A stretch of DNA of 64,000 bases from Cylindrodendrum hubeiense (taxonomy: Eukaryota; Ascomycota; Sordariomycetes; Hypocreales; Nectriaceae). Under the pieces are notes generated by a model that searched no databases, was not told the DNA's origin, and saw only the letters and a list, made by a program, of their open reading frames with translations. Location of the stretch: NCBI GenBank assembly GCA_014621425.1, contig JAANBB010000001.1, positions 496,001 through 560,000 on the forward strand, read 5' to 3'. Made by a program: the position numbers and the translations under genes. How positions within the stretch are numbered: position 1 is the first letter of the stretch; every line of letters starts with the position of its first letter. Below are positions 32,727 through 44,531 of the stretch, piece after piece.

Positions 32727-34362
32727 ATGACAAGCAACGTTCGACGCATTTACTCTCCATCCCGCATTCCATCTCCGTGGCGATATTACTCTACCTTCAA
32801 GATGGCACAGGCACCGCGTTTCCCTTTCGAACGACCATCGGATCTCGATCCTCCCGCAGAATACGCTCGCCTCCGGGCCACTGAGCCGGTTTCGAGGGTT
32901 CAACTTTTCGATGGCAGTCTAGCATGGCTTGTAGTCAAGTACCACGATGTATGCAAGGTAGCAACGGATCAGAGGCTCTCCAAGGTACGTACTGGTATTC
33001 CCATTGTCTATTATGTGTCTTGCTAACATTGAATAGGAGCGCAACCGGCCTGGGTTCCCCGAGCTGAGCGCCGGTGGAAAGGCGGCAGCAAAGAACAAGC
33101 CGACCTTTGTCGACATGGACTTGCCAGCACACACTGTGCAGCGGTAATACACCCCAAATATTGGACGGAAGATCCGGACGCTAAAATTCTACTAGTGGTA
33201 TGGTGGAGCCACTCTTCCTCAAGGACCATATCCAAGGGATGAGGCCGTACATCCAGAAGACGGTTGATGACCTTCTCGACGAAATGATCCGACAGGGTTG
33301 TGACGAACCCGTTGATCTGGTGGAGAAATTTGCTCTCCCAGTTCCATCCTATGTCCGCTAAGCCCTACCTCCCCATACCACGACTCGATGTCCCTAACCT
33401 TAGGCAGATCATCTACACGATCCTTGGCGTTCCGTTTGAGGATCTCGAGTATTTGACGGCTCAAAACGCTATCCGAACAAACGGAAGTGGTACCGCACAG
33501 GAAGCGTCGTTGGCGAATCAGTACGGACTTCATGTTCTAAAATCAAGATGAAGCTAACAAAGACAGGGAACTTCTTAACTACCTTGCTAAGCTTGTCGAC
33601 CTCCGACTTGAAGAGCCTAAGGAAGATCTTATCAGCAAGCTCGTTACCGAACAGCTCAGGCCTGGTCACATCGAGAAGTCTGACGCGGTGCAAATCGCAT
33701 TTCTGCTACTGGTTGCTGGAAATGCTACCATGGTTTCTACCATTGCCCTAGTACGTAACACTATAATTTTGATACGAGTTACGTAAGCTAACCGAATAAG
33801 GGAGTTGTTACACTTATGCAAAACCCGAGCCAACTGGCAGAGATCAAGGCTGACCCGTCTCTTATTCCTGCCTTTGTCGAAGAGCTGTGTCGCTACCACA
33901 CTGGTTCCGCTCTCGCAATGAAGAGAGTCGCCAAAGAGGACATTGAACTTGGAGGAAAGGTAAGTCTGCATTCATATCCTGGTGGGAAGTTACAAACTGA
34001 CAAGACCTCCAGACCATTCGGGCAGGAGAGGGCATTATCGCCTCCAACCAGTCCGCCAACCGAGACGAAGACATTTTTGCCGACCCCGACGTCTTCAACC
34101 TACACAGGGACAACCACACGCATGACCCGCTTGGCTTTGGATTTGGTCCACATCGATGCGTTGCGGAGGTGCTATCCAAAACGGAACTTGAGACTTCATT
34201 CGGTAAGATTTCTCCACCCAAAGATTGAATGGCAATTAACCTTCTCCAGCAACCCTGTTCAAGAAGCTTCCCAATCTCAAGATTGCAGTTCCACTTGAAG
34301 AGGTTGGCTTTTCCCCGCGTCTCAAGGATATTGGAATTTCCAAGCTACCAGTTACTTGGTAA
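32727..34362 (+). CDS. Cytochrome P450 nitric oxide reductase (P450nor, CYP55 family)
   Basis: Seen: eight exons, 32727..32984, 33037..33143, 33196..33352, 33408..33520, 33567..33750, 33801..33959, 34013..34202, 34250..34362; 426 residues from the first ATG. From the second ATG at 32802 (MAQAPRFPF) it has 401, the size of soluble P450nor. Landmarks: [55 protein letters not shown] in the I helix, [16 protein letters not shown], and the haem loop [12 protein letters not shown] with the axial Cys. No N-terminal membrane anchor. Known: CYP55 reduces NO to N2O directly with NADH or NADPH in fungal denitrification and NO defence. The 25-residue extension ([20 protein letters not shown]) looks like a mitochondrial presequence. 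The exon 3 donor is the weak GTCCGC. Confidence 0.94.
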
Positions 34363-34562
34363 TTATAAATCGGGCATGATGAACAGAGCAGGCACTCCAC
34401 TCCGTCCGGATGTGAACGACTTGATCAGGCCTTGGGTAAATTGTATGATGTATATCTAGTGTAGTATCAAGAACGAATATATAAATCACCCCTTATATTT
34501 GAAGATTGTTTATTGAGTGCTTTCGATCTGAACACTTGCCAACGGTCCATTTACTCACTCCT

Positions 34563-36203
34563 CTACTCGTGCTGGGAACTCTTCTCCGCATACTCCCAGT
34601 AACGTTGTGCCGAATACTTTCGAAGATCTTTTCCTTTCCAAATCATCAACAAAAACGTACTCGTACAACCCAACGAGAGAAATCCCGCCATGATGAAGCA
34701 GTTTTGCAATCCCATATTAGTGTACCACGGGGTGATCCCGTACGAAATTGCAAAGCCAAGAGTATTTCGGATGATGATGATGGATGTTGTTGCTTCACCA
34801 CTGATATCCTTGAAGCAGTCAATATTATATGATAGAGCAATCGAACCACCTGTCACACAGCTAAATGTTAGAATGGCAAGTCCGATTGCTAAGCCTGCCC
34901 AGTGGATGTTATGCTGAGCACCAACTCCCCACACAACTAAACCGACGCATGATAAAATTGCTGACAGTCCAAGTGGCCACAGACGCTGCTCCGGTTCTCT
35001 AACTCCTTTGTTTCGACGTGCAAGTACGAGTGTGAGCTTATCCGCAACGACGCCAGCCCACAAACACCCAAATGCCGCTCCGACAATAGGTCCGACGTAG
35101 ATGCATCCGACAAGACCCGTTGACCAGCTGTACGGCGCTGCACTCAATACGGGACTCGCAGTCGCATTGAGAACATTGTACCAGGATAAATTAATCCCAT
35201 AAATTAATCCAGCCCAGGCCGTGCTAGGAAACTGAACGATGATAGAGAGAGGCAACAGCATGCCCTTGAGCATTTGCTTCACCGTGGGTCGTCCCACCAT
35301 TTTCGAGAAAGGTTTCATCTTGGTGCCGTAACTCTTTTTTTCAAGAATAGTAATACCAGCTGATTGTTCGTCGCTCTTGGAGTCTGTGTTGTCATGAATA
35401 TGCTTCTCAGAGTTGGTTGGAGGTTCCAGTACAGGCTCGGTGCTTGCAATTGATGACTGTATGTTTTCATCTTCAAGTCCCTCCAGTGTTTTTCGGAAGT
35501 ACATAGTCTCCTCCATGAAAAAGAAGAGAATGAAGAAGGTAACAGCAGCTACTATTGCCCCGAAATGCATGGTCCATCTCCAACCATAAGCCTCTGCAAA
35601 GAAGCCTGCGACAAGCGGTGCGAGAAAATTGGAACCAAACAAGACAAAGACATACAGACTCATCCAAGAACCTCGCTCATGAGCAAAGAAGATATCAGGT
35701 ATGCTCACTTCGGGTAGCGACTCGATTGGTGAGACGAATAATCCCAAGAGAATGCGATGCGCATACCACTCTCCAGCCGAGCGAGAATATGCGGTCCAAA
35801 CCATCAAAGGAACCGTCACCAAAGTCGATATGAGATAGACGCCCCGTCGGCCATATGTTAGAGCGATGGGCTGCCAGAATAGACATCCCCAGCCGAGAAA
35901 CAGAAACATTAATCCAGTTCCTTGGACCAGAGCAGCTGTCGTAATTCCCGTGTCATGAGTAATGTCAGACAGCACCGAGTACTGAAGCGTTGTTGGAAGG
36001 CCGACTCCAAGAGTGTATACAAACACCATAGCGGCAGATAGACGCTTGCGTTGGAGACCCCAGTTTAGAGGATCATTCGGGTCTTGACTCGGGCGTGGGA
36101 TGAGCTCGATCCTATCATTGGGATTTCCTGACTGCTCTGCCCCAACGTCGACAAGGTGGACAGTTCCCGGGATGGCCCCAGGATGCCGCTGAGCCGTCGT
36201 CAT
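34563..36203 (-). CDS. MFS transporter, DHA1-like
   Basis: Seen: an intronless 546-residue protein from the ATG at 36203 (the longer frame starts with TTG). The tail contains RPSQDPNDPLNWGLQRKRL, the typical entry to TM1 in this fungal DHA1 group. Motif A-like region QPIALTYGRRGVYLIS; a long central loop around residues 245-300 rich in Glu, Ser and Asp; about 12 membrane segments. Known: relatives transport drugs, siderophore-like compounds or metabolites; specificity cannot be read. It is convergent with the P450nor gene (200 bp between stops). No shared promoter motif found. Confidence 0.85.
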   Translation of the reverse strand: MTTAQRHPGAIPGTVHLVDVGAEQSGNPNDRIELIPRPSQDPNDPLNWGLQRKRLSAAMVFVYTLGVGLPTTLQYSVLSDITHDTGITTAALVQGTGLMFLFLGWGCLFWQPIALTYGRRGVYLISTLVTVPLMVWTAYSRSAGEWYAHRILLGLFVSPIESLPEVSIPDIFFAHERGSWMSLYVFVLFGSNFLAPLVAGFFAEAYGWRWTMHFGAIVAAVTFFILFFFMEETMYFRKTLEGLEDENIQSSIASTEPVLEPPTNSEKHIHDNTDSKSDEQSAGITILEKKSYGTKMKPFSKMVGRPTVKQMLKGMLLPLSIIVQFPSTAWAGLIYGINLSWYNVLNATASPVLSAAPYSWSTGLVGCIYVGPIVGAAFGCLWAGVVADKLTLVLARRNKGVREPEQRLWPLGLSAILSCVGLVVWGVGAQHNIHWAGLAIGLAILTFSCVTGGSIALSYNIDCFKDISGEATTSIIIIRNTLGFAISYGITPWYTNMGLQNCFIMAGFLSLGCTSTFLLMIWKGKDLRKYSAQRYWEYAEKSSQHE

Positions 36204-37368
36204 TGCTGCAGGATTCAAGTGTGTAAATTTAGTTGGTGAGAAACAGGCAGCACATTTAGATCGACTCGAATCTATGAAAGATAGTTGGCGCAGTTATCCT
36301 AGATCAGACGTGGAAGAGCTGGGAACTTTATATGGACTTCATCACGTTCAAAATAGTACAAATATTTATACTTGCCCTTCTAATGTGGCCACAGAGATAA
36401 GGTAATTGTTACTCCGACGCACCAGGCGCCTAAGTCTTAAGATAATGCTTCAAACTCATCCGGCAGCATACGCGCTCCGTTTTGACATCGAAGCCTTATC
36501 TGTGGATACCGACAGATTTTGAGCAAGTAATATTTGAGTAGAGATGGGAACAGGGCTTCCTAGAACCCCAGTCCATGTCCGTCACAATACTAGTGGAGAC
36601 TTTGTCGGCAATATCAGAGCGATTCACGGAGATAAGATCAATCTACACGGTAATCGGTTCGGAACATTATAGCTTGCCTGCGATTTAGGGTGGGTTTGAT
36701 ACCTTATCAGTTTATCTTTGGTCTTTAGTACGTCATTAACAACTGATAATTGAGTGTTTGGAGTCTTAGTCGTTGGGGTCGAAATAACTGTCTCCAAACC
36801 ATCCACGATAGGCAACCCATCCGTAGATCTCCCCTCCTCTAGGTAAAACCTGTTGATCTTGTCCTCCAACTACCCTTGTATTACCTGGGTCGTCTTATCT
36901 TATGCTACCACCCCAGATAGTTATCTTGCCAATTTGGGTAGCTTTCCAAAACAGGACTCGGATGTGAGGTAATTGAAGTGCGAGGAAAAGACAAGATTAC
37001 TGGCCGAGACACGCTCCTCTAGATCCTAGTGTATCATACAGTTTGACCTATCGTTTTGACTTGATCGGATAAGCAATGCCTTCCAAAGAACTACCCGTCG
37101 TCTAACCAGGCTGAGGTTGATGTAGGGTAGGTGGGTGTCTAGTTGGCTATAGTAACCTCAAATAATATCAATTCCACTCCACAGTAGATCTCTTACCAAG
37201 GCCGGGTTGGTTCTTATATAAGACCTCCCGGTCAATCGTAAAAATATGAGGTATCTGCCGACCAGCCTCTCGAGCCTCTTGCTGAGGTAGGAAAGCAGGG
37301 ATATTGGTCTCAAGGTTACATGAAGAGGTAAATGTAGTAATAAGTATAGATCTTCCAGTTTTACATGT
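36204..37368. other. Gene-free spacer, partly AT-rich
   Basis: Frames at 36624..36869 and 37158..37436 have no domain-like sequence. The stretch 36850-37360 resembles decayed repeat DNA but I see no termini. Confidence 0.35.
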
Positions 37369-38268
37369 CTATAAATCTCCCCTCTCGTCACTTCTTTCTG
37401 ACTCGAGCTCTTGTAGTACACCTTTCCCACGCTCATCTAGGTGAGGGTAAAATGTAAGCTTGTAAAAGTCCACCCAGAATTCTAGACCCTGTGTGTGATC
37501 CTCCATATGCTGGCGCAGTATTTCCTTCCATTCCCTGTCTTCCGGCCCATTGCATATTTTAGTAGCTGCAAATTCCCACCATACCGGACAGTAACCACTG
37601 GCCTCCCAATCAAGAATACCAGCAAGATTTCCATTCTTAACAATAATATTTATGTCAGTCAGGTCGCCATGTGTAAACGTATATGGACCTGCAGACGGCA
37701 TGCGTTTTCCAAATCGATCGCAAAGCTTACGGGAAAGCCCTCGTTTCTCCAATGCCTCTGCCATTTCATTCCATAGTTGATCATCTGACTCCAGAGGGCC
37801 GTGGGGAACACCAAACTCGTCTAGAAATAAGAGCCCGGAATAAAGGGGTTTGCCACTAAGGCTCCCCATTGTAGATGAATGATGCTTCCGAAGCTGAGCT
37901 AGGCATTCAACGACTTGCTTGGCGATACGATGTTTGTCAGATTCAGACAATTCCGGCCAGGCCTCTTTCAACGTCACTCCATGAATACGTTTCATGACGA
38001 CAAAATATGCGCCATTGTCTTCAGACCATTCCTCAATAATATCAGGAACAGGAATTGTTGTGTGGGCTTGAATGAATCGTGCGTTCAAGGCCTCGAAGTT
38101 TGGTGCAGCGTCAGTTCGCTCCTTGACGATCAAGTTCGAACCAATTGACCAAACCCCTCGATTATGAACACCATAAAAGAGTTTGACATGGCTGTCGTAG
38201 CTGCAAACCCTTTGACGCTCAGATGACCAGCTACAGGCGACACATGGAACCTCAGTCTGGTTTGTCAT
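37369..38268 (-). CDS. Aminoglycoside-phosphotransferase-like kinase (APH family)
   Basis: Seen: an intronless 299-residue frame from the ATG at 38268. The N-lobe has LIVKERTDAAPNFEAL with the ATP-site Lys, and VPVPDIIEEWSEDNGAYFVVMKRIHG as hinge. The C-lobe has the Brenner-type catalytic motif FTHGDLTDINIIV (H-G-D then N) and the metal site GILDWEASGYCPVWWEF. Known: fungal APH-like proteins are a large family, phosphorylating small molecules or unknown; resistance is not implied. Its 3' side abuts AT-rich repeat-like DNA and its 5' side a 0.9-kb spacer before the transposon. Confidence 0.85.
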   Translation of the reverse strand: MTNQTEVPCVACSWSSERQRVCSYDSHVKLFYGVHNRGVWSIGSNLIVKERTDAAPNFEALNARFIQAHTTIPVPDIIEEWSEDNGAYFVVMKRIHGVTLKEAWPELSESDKHRIAKQVVECLAQLRKHHSSTMGSLSGKPLYSGLLFLDEFGVPHGPLESDDQLWNEMAEALEKRGLSRKLCDRFGKRMPSAGPYTFTHGDLTDINIIVKNGNLAGILDWEASGYCPVWWEFAATKICNGPEDREWKEILRQHMEDHTQGLEFWVDFYKLTFYPHLDERGKGVLQELESERSDERGDL

Positions 38269-39151
38269 GACAGGCAGTATAATAGTGTGATCTTGGGGAA
38301 AGATTGCAAACTCAGCTCTTCACCTGGATATTGTGTATTCGGCGAAGAATAAAGTTGATAGGAAAGCAGTTTCTGTACAGATTGCTCTTTTTTTCGGAGG
38401 CGGGAAGAGAGGAAGGGTGGTGAAGTGCAAGGAAGAGGAGGGGCATCGGGGGCGCGGCCTGACCTCTTTCTATCCATTCGGCAGTCAGGTAGTAATAGAT
38501 CACGTGACTCTTATTTATGGTACTTAGGTGTGGGAAATGCAAAAAAGTGTTGTTATATTCTGTATTGTTACTAATAATAGTGGCACATTAAGTATCACAA
38601 CTGCTCCATTTATCATTACTACTATTCCAGTGGTCCAGATACTACCATAGCTCTCCGCAGCTTTAATCTAACATCTCTCAGAAGAGTTTGCGGAGAAAGT
38701 ACCAATGTACTCGGGGGCAAAACTTAAGCATATCAAAATACGGTTCTGTATCTAGAGCTGAGCTCCTGCACGTCCCCAAATTCCGACCAGCTCAGATCTT
38801 GCTTGAACACTCGTCATGGATGATTTAAACTATTGTGCTAGATGGGTTTAGCAGCTAGGCAAGGATCTACACGTGATATACATGAGCGAGGTACCTGGAT
38901 ATTTAAGGTAAGGGTAGTGTCTCTTTTGTGGAGGTTGCTTTTTATTGAATATAGTTTTGCAGACCATTGTGAATTTTCTTAAATTACCTTTAGAAGTTCC
39001 CACCCAGCGGCCACTACAGCCTTTAATGTTTACCACAATTCATTGGTGACTACTTTAATATAGATATGATCACACGCATCTGGTATTTGAATTGCCAATT
39101 ACTTTGTGTTATGCGGTTGCAGTTCTGCAATTCTCAGAGACCGCTACCCTA
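38269..39151. other. AT-rich spacer before the transposon
   Basis: No gene supported; contains the promoter of the APH-like gene near 38269. Confidence 0.4.
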
Positions 39152-39185
39152 TCCCTTTGAGTGCTGTAAGGTAACACTTAGGTCA
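39152..39185 (+). repeat. Left terminal inverted repeat
   Basis: 34 bp, 32 of 34 matching the inverse of the right repeat. Confidence 0.85.
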
Positions 39186-41249
39186 CGGGACCCACCGGAC
39201 CCCTGCCATAGCCGAGGTACCTAGAGTGACCTAAAGTATCGCCGGAATTAACCCCGCCCAATTCACCGTATAATTCATTCTGTGTGCACTTATGGATTCC
39301 CAACAGCTCTCTAGCTAGGTAGTCAATGCGTATGATGACAATAGCTTTATCCGTACTAGTGATAGCCGTCGCGAGTAGCTGACTGATAACACTTGCCGGC
39401 CGATATATGATCTGGTTCCGGATCGCGATTATAACTTTGACCTAATGGTCATTCCAAGCCGGGCCCCTAAGATAATAGCTTTGCCCCCAGAGCCGGTGTT
39501 ACTATTCTAGTAATTCCTATCTATTTCCCTAGTGGAAGGCTGGGCCTAGTACACTAATAGCTAGGTTAGTCACCGGCTCGAGTAGTATGAAGATGGTAGC
39601 TGTAGATTGAAGCCACAGTCTTGGCTGTTAGATTGGAAGCCGATCTCTGTTATAGAAATCTATATATGGCTTGTGATCTTGATATATATAAGAATACATA
39701 TAGAATCGTAGATTAAGTTTTATTGGAAGACTTCTGGATCCAAGGATCTATACCCTATCTATCTAGTGATTAAATAGATGCCTTATAACTGGTTCTAGCT
39801 GCTATCTTGGTATTTTTATATCTTTGACTTTATAATTATTAATAAGGACCCTAACATAAGCTTCTACGGCCGTATCTTTATTTGGGTTAAAGCTTGGTCT
39901 GACCACCTATAATATATATCTATGATCTTCTATCTTCTGGGTATATCTATTACTATAAATAAGTATATAGTCTGTTTCCTTAGCCAGTCTCTTGAGATAA
40001 TAACAGTCTCTAATAAACCTATCCCTACGGGCTTTAAAGTGTAGGCTATAGTCTAATAAGGCTATTTCCTGTAGTGGATTTGGTACTGGCCTGGCTGAAA
40101 ATTTGGGCCTGTTGGTATCTGGCCGAGCTACTGGCACCTGTTGTTATAGCTATGGCGGGTCCGGTAGTAGTGATAAGAGAGGAAGACAATCTATCTGAAC
40201 CTGACTTAAGCTGTGGTTATTACTCTAGTAAATTTGCTATTAGAGGCTAGATACTATATATTTCTCGATAACCTATTCTCTTCCTGTAATCTCTTTTGCT
40301 GGCTCTGGTAGTGTGGCCATGGTGCTATAGGTATAGCCTGTAGGAACTATGGTATCTATAAGCTCCTTGTTAAGCTCAAGGCTATAGATAATATAGCTGC
40401 TAGTAGTCTCAAATTTAATAATATTAGGGCTTTTCCTATAGTAGATAACTAAGTTAGTTAGAGAGATAAGATTATATTGATTTTCCCTATTAATTTATCT
40501 TTGGCTAGGTTAATTAGATCACGTGGAAAGATAATGCCCTTATATTATTCTTATCTACTATGTTTAAAGGTATTGAGAGACTTGAATATCAGAGGAAAAG
40601 ACTGATAACAGACTAAATATAAACATAGTTAATATAGTGATTTTTTAGTATCGAGGCTATCAAGCTGATTTCTATCCTGTCTATTATTACTATTTATAAT
40701 AATAAGATAGGTATTATAGATTAAGGTGACCAAATATGGTCATATTAGAGCCCTACCCGCCGTGCCCGTAGAGGTGGCTGGAGGGCTCTAATTTGGGACT
40801 TCTTACTAGAAATAGTCCTTATTAATAGCTATCTTTTATAGTAGTGAGGGCAGCCATAGTGGAAGCCGGAGATGTTATAGGGCAATTGGTGGCAATACCT
40901 TATCAATGACCTTATCGCGAAGTATGAGTCTGACAGTCAGGCCCGATAGAGATTTCGGACTAGAGATGAATTTATGCTGGTTATACAGTATAATTAGGTC
41001 CGGAATAAGAATCCCTCGGCATGTTAAGCTTGTAAAGGAATACGGCTTGGGGAGGGTCGGCCGTAGTCGTTACGGGCAGTTAATGGCAATAGGGGTCAGA
41101 ATTAAAGAAATCGCGATATTGCTGTTAGCAGTGTAATGTAGCTCTATATAGAGGGGGAAATTGCTGGGACTTCTATCACCATATAAAATAGGTGGGGATC
41201 AATGTATCTTTGATTTGCTAGACTCTGGTTGGCTGGACCCCCCTGCTAG

Positions 41250-41283
41250 TGACCTAAGTGTTGCCTTACGGCACTCAAAGGGA
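41250..41283 (-). repeat. Right terminal inverted repeat
   Basis: 34 bp, the less mutated copy, followed directly by TA. Confidence 0.85.
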
Positions 41284-41450
41284 TAACAGTTTTTGTCGCT
41301 GGTGGGTCAACCTGGTTTTGCCCAGTGTGGATTTTGGCCTGTCTCACTACGTACATTTATGAGCGATTTGATTCGTAGCCATTCAAGCCCGCGATTGCCC
41401 TCGACCCAACTGGTAGTATTACATAGGTGACATTGTCAGCCATCATGTGA

Positions 41451-42228
41451 TTAAGAACTAGTCTTGGGCCACTTCCAAAACATATTAGCACCCTCGACAC
41501 CTGCCAAGGGGTTCCCATCGCCCTGTGTAGCATTGCCGTATTGCTCGTCAAACCCGCATTTAGTATAGAACTCATCTTTGCCTAAGGCGCTGACCACCGA
41601 CGCGCAAATACCCTCAGCCTCGGCCTGATCGAGGCCCCATAGCACAAGCCTCCGGCCTATGTCTTTCCCCTGGAAATCCGGGCGTACTGCTAATGCTTCG
41701 AGATACCAGGATTCGGCGCGCTTGGAGCTCCAGATCTTGTCGAAAAACGGATACGCTCGGTCCACGATGTCCTCCGTCTTGGGGTCGCTTGCACGACTAG
41801 GCCAGGCCCAAGCATGGACTTTCATGGCAACAGAAGATAGAGGCTTGAGCAGATTTCCTGGGTTAATCGCTTAGCTTCGATATACAGAGTTGGAGGAGAC
41901 AAGATGGCAAGGTATACTTACGAGGATCCAAGTACGCACACTCCAGCTTCTGGCCCCCGTCTCCCAATCTTGCCCATTGCGCAATCCCGGCAATAACCTC
42001 CTGGCCGCTCTCGTCCTTGCTCACGGCGACAAGCCATCGCCAGCGGTAGTCCCAAAAGTTGACGCGCGCTTGCCGCAGCCAGAACAAGTCTACATCGTCA
42101 GGATACTCGTTGCGATGAGGGTGGATGAGCTCGCCAAACAGGTTATCCTCCCAAAACGCCTTGGCCATCACGTGAGCGATCTCGGGAAGTTCCGAGTACC
42201 GCGCATCGCGCAATACAACCTCAGACAT
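41451..42228 (-). CDS. GNAT-family N-acetyltransferase
   Basis: Seen: exon 1 41922..42228, exon 2 41451..41857, 64-nt intron; 237 residues from the ATG at 42228 (MSEVVLRDARYSELPEIA). The intron splits the Arg codon of LDPRNLLKPL. The acetyl-CoA-binding motif A is LAVRPDFQGKDIGRRLVLWG (Q-G-x-x-I-G), preceded by SWYLEAL, and the C-terminal strand ends EFYTKCGFDEQYG. Known: this fungal GNAT group typically has a long insertion between the first strands, here the WDYRWRWLVAVSKDE region, and acts on small molecules or peptides; substrate unknown. It lies 170 bp from the transposon edge. Confidence 0.88.
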
Positions 42229-43129
42229 GTTTTTGGCGTGAGGGGCGGGTGATGGTGGCAAGATGGCAAATGGACCGTCGAATGATGCTACTGGGAGGCG
42301 CCTCGTTCTCGTGGCAGTGAATCCTCCACATGCTTTTGCTTCGCAATGCACGTTTCAGGGGACTTATGTATGTTCGCTCCCGCAATTGACCAGTCATTTA
42401 GCGGAATTTCGTTGCAGACCATACGCTGTTGGCTTGAAATTCATCAGTAGGCGTGGCGCAACTCGACACGAATCAGGGCTCTCATTACATCTGGTATTGT
42501 GGTCCGATTGGCCCGGGGCACCCATGCCCCAGTCGCCCGGCTGCTGAATTGCGACCCTGGTTACGGATCATGCAACGCGCGAAGCGAGGCTGCTGGGCCA
42601 GATGCAAGGTCGGAAGGGCTCCCCGAACCTGGCAAGCCACTTTCATGAACCATTGGCACCTACGACCCCCATGCTCAGCGGAACTTTTCGACAATGGCTT
42701 CGTTTAAAACCCTTCACGCCACGAACATCCTTTTCAGAAGTTGTCTCTCAAGAAAAAGCAAAGTTTTCAAAGCAACCAATCATATCTGGCATCCGTACAT
42801 GAAGTACTCTCCTCTTGCCCCGCCTGAAGACTCGTTAGATATATGATGCCAGCAATTAACGGCTGACAGCTAACAACGCATAATGCCACTGAGACTATAG
42901 GGGATGGCGTGATGATGTGCCAAGTCTCCTTATCTCTGCACGCATCTTAACTAGCTCACAAGGATCACGTAAAGTGGCGTATTGGCATCGGAGAAAACCT
43001 TTGAAAGAACCTCCGTAGAGGGAACCGGAAGTGGTGGAAATTGAAATCTATGAACCCATGCTGTTTCGTCCCGATGATCCGTCCCACCAGTGCGTTGCCC
43101 ATTGACGTACAATCATGCCAAGCTAATAC
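42229..43129. other. 0.9-kb spacer between two leftward genes
   Basis: No gene supported. Holds the acetyltransferase promoter and the 3' region of the receptor-like gene. Confidence 0.4.
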
Positions 43130-44531
43130 TTAGCGGTTACTGGATTGATCACCCTCGTAGGTGACATTCCATGCCACCTCCTTGTTGATAATCAACTCCT
43201 GGCTACCAGTCCTGGAGTTTTCCTCTTCTTCCGACAGATTATCCCGGCTATTGCCGCTGTAGTGATGTGCCGCGGTGGTTTGATGCGAGACCTTGTCCGG
43301 CCTCCAGTTATGTGGTCGGCCACGGGCCTCGCTGTCAGAATGATCATGGACTGAAAGAGAAGTAGATGCTCCTGCACCTGTTGCTGCTGCAGACGAGGTG
43401 GCTTTGGACCGATTCTTATCAAGTGACTGAAGTGCGTACGCATTGCTTGATCCGTACATACTGAGGTCGAAGGCGAGCGGAAAGCCCATGCCTATGGAGA
43501 ATGATTTCAGGAAGTTCTTCAGGTTCGGCACAGTGGCTGATATGAGGGACCAAACAATCATGGCCTGCTGAAAGAGCAGGCTATTTGTGACGGCAAATTG
43601 AGGCTCGGCGGCGTCTGGGTATTTGCGTAAATGCGCCAGGTGGATGGCCGAGAGGACGATGAGTGGTAGGCGGAACGCGAAGGCCATGGAAACCTGGAAC
43701 TTGCGGGTGAAGGACATACTGACGGTCCAGGATAGTCGTACAATGAGAAGCCAGGTAAAGACCTCGGTGATGATGTCAATCACCGTGATCACAGCCCACC
43801 GTGTATACTAGAAGAAATCCCTGGTTAGACCTCTGATGAAGCTCTAGGAGTTATGAAGCGTTCTCTCCATACCTGGTTGGGACATTGTTTGACATTATCC
43901 ACAGTCAATACTGTACTGGCATGGCATTTGATCAGGAATGCCAAACAGGAGCCTACACCCCATGCCGCGCTGACCACCATGAGTGTGATGCAGAACGGCT
44001 TACTCTTTCCAGGCTTCGTTCCGATGATGCGCAGGATGAGGGCGAGGACAGAGCATTTGGCGAGGCTCAAGGCCAAAAGGCAGAGGATAATGGCCGCGAT
44101 AGTGGACTGGCAGTGAAAGTGTTAGTTACGAAAGTGGCGGCGGGCGCAGGGCAGAGGCTTACTTTTGACGATGTCGCCCATTGTTCGGGTGGCGTAATAG
44201 AGTTGAACTTTCCGAGACCGTTGCTTAAGCCAACAAAGACGGCGATCGATTGAGCTAAATGTAAGGCCTATGTGATGGTCACTTGGTTAGTCTTGAGCCG
44301 AATGTCCCCACGTTGGATGAGCCTGCGTACCGCTGCTAAACCAATCAGTATGTCATCGAACCCGAACATCTTGTACTTGATGTACGCCCTTGTCGTGGTC
44401 ACAAGCGCGCTGTAGATCAGTGACAATATCGTCACGATCCACAACTGTCCGGCATGGTCGTTGAATACGATAGGCGAGAAGCGAGGAGACCCGTCGACCG
44501 ACGTTTCTGGATCCATAGCTAGGGGAGACAT
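43130..44531 (-). CDS. PTH11/rhodopsin-like seven-helix membrane protein
   Basis: Seen: four exons, 44331..44531, 44163..44267, 43873..44106, 43130..43807; 1,218 nt, 405 residues. Membrane segments begin LWIVTILSLIYSALVTTTRAYIK, then a short FGFDDILIGLAA, STIAAIILCLLALSLAKCSVL, and WAVITVIDIITEVFTWLLIV, to about seven in all, followed by a 110-residue hydrophilic tail rich in Ser, His and Glu (HDHSDSEARGRPHNW). The FGxDD after TM2 and the Trp-rich sixth helix mark the fungal rhodopsin-domain family. Known: PTH11-like proteins sense surfaces or signals in many fungi, most without known ligand. The small 105-nt exon 2 is needed to keep TM3. Confidence 0.86.

Larger units (their letters stand above)
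39152..41283. mobile_element. Decayed 2.1-kb TIR DNA transposon with TA target duplication
   Basis: Seen: 34-bp terminal inverted repeats at 39152..39185 (TCCCTTTGAGTGCTGTAAGG onward) and 41250..41283, identical but for two positions, flanked on both sides by TA (39150..39151 and 41284..41285). TA duplication is the mark of Tc1/mariner-type elements, including fungal pogo/Fot1. The inside is AT-rich and full of stops; the longest frame is 76 residues (39907..40137, minus), not recognised as transposase. Length fits an autonomous Fot1-size element that has decayed. The two TIR differences are C-to-T in the left copy (CpG to TpG and CpA to TpA), as repeat-induced point mutation would leave. Confidence 0.8.

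Noticed and set aside
36624..37436. Short minus-strand frames between MFS and APH-like genes
   Set aside because: AT-rich, no motif, likely decayed repeat or spacer DNA.
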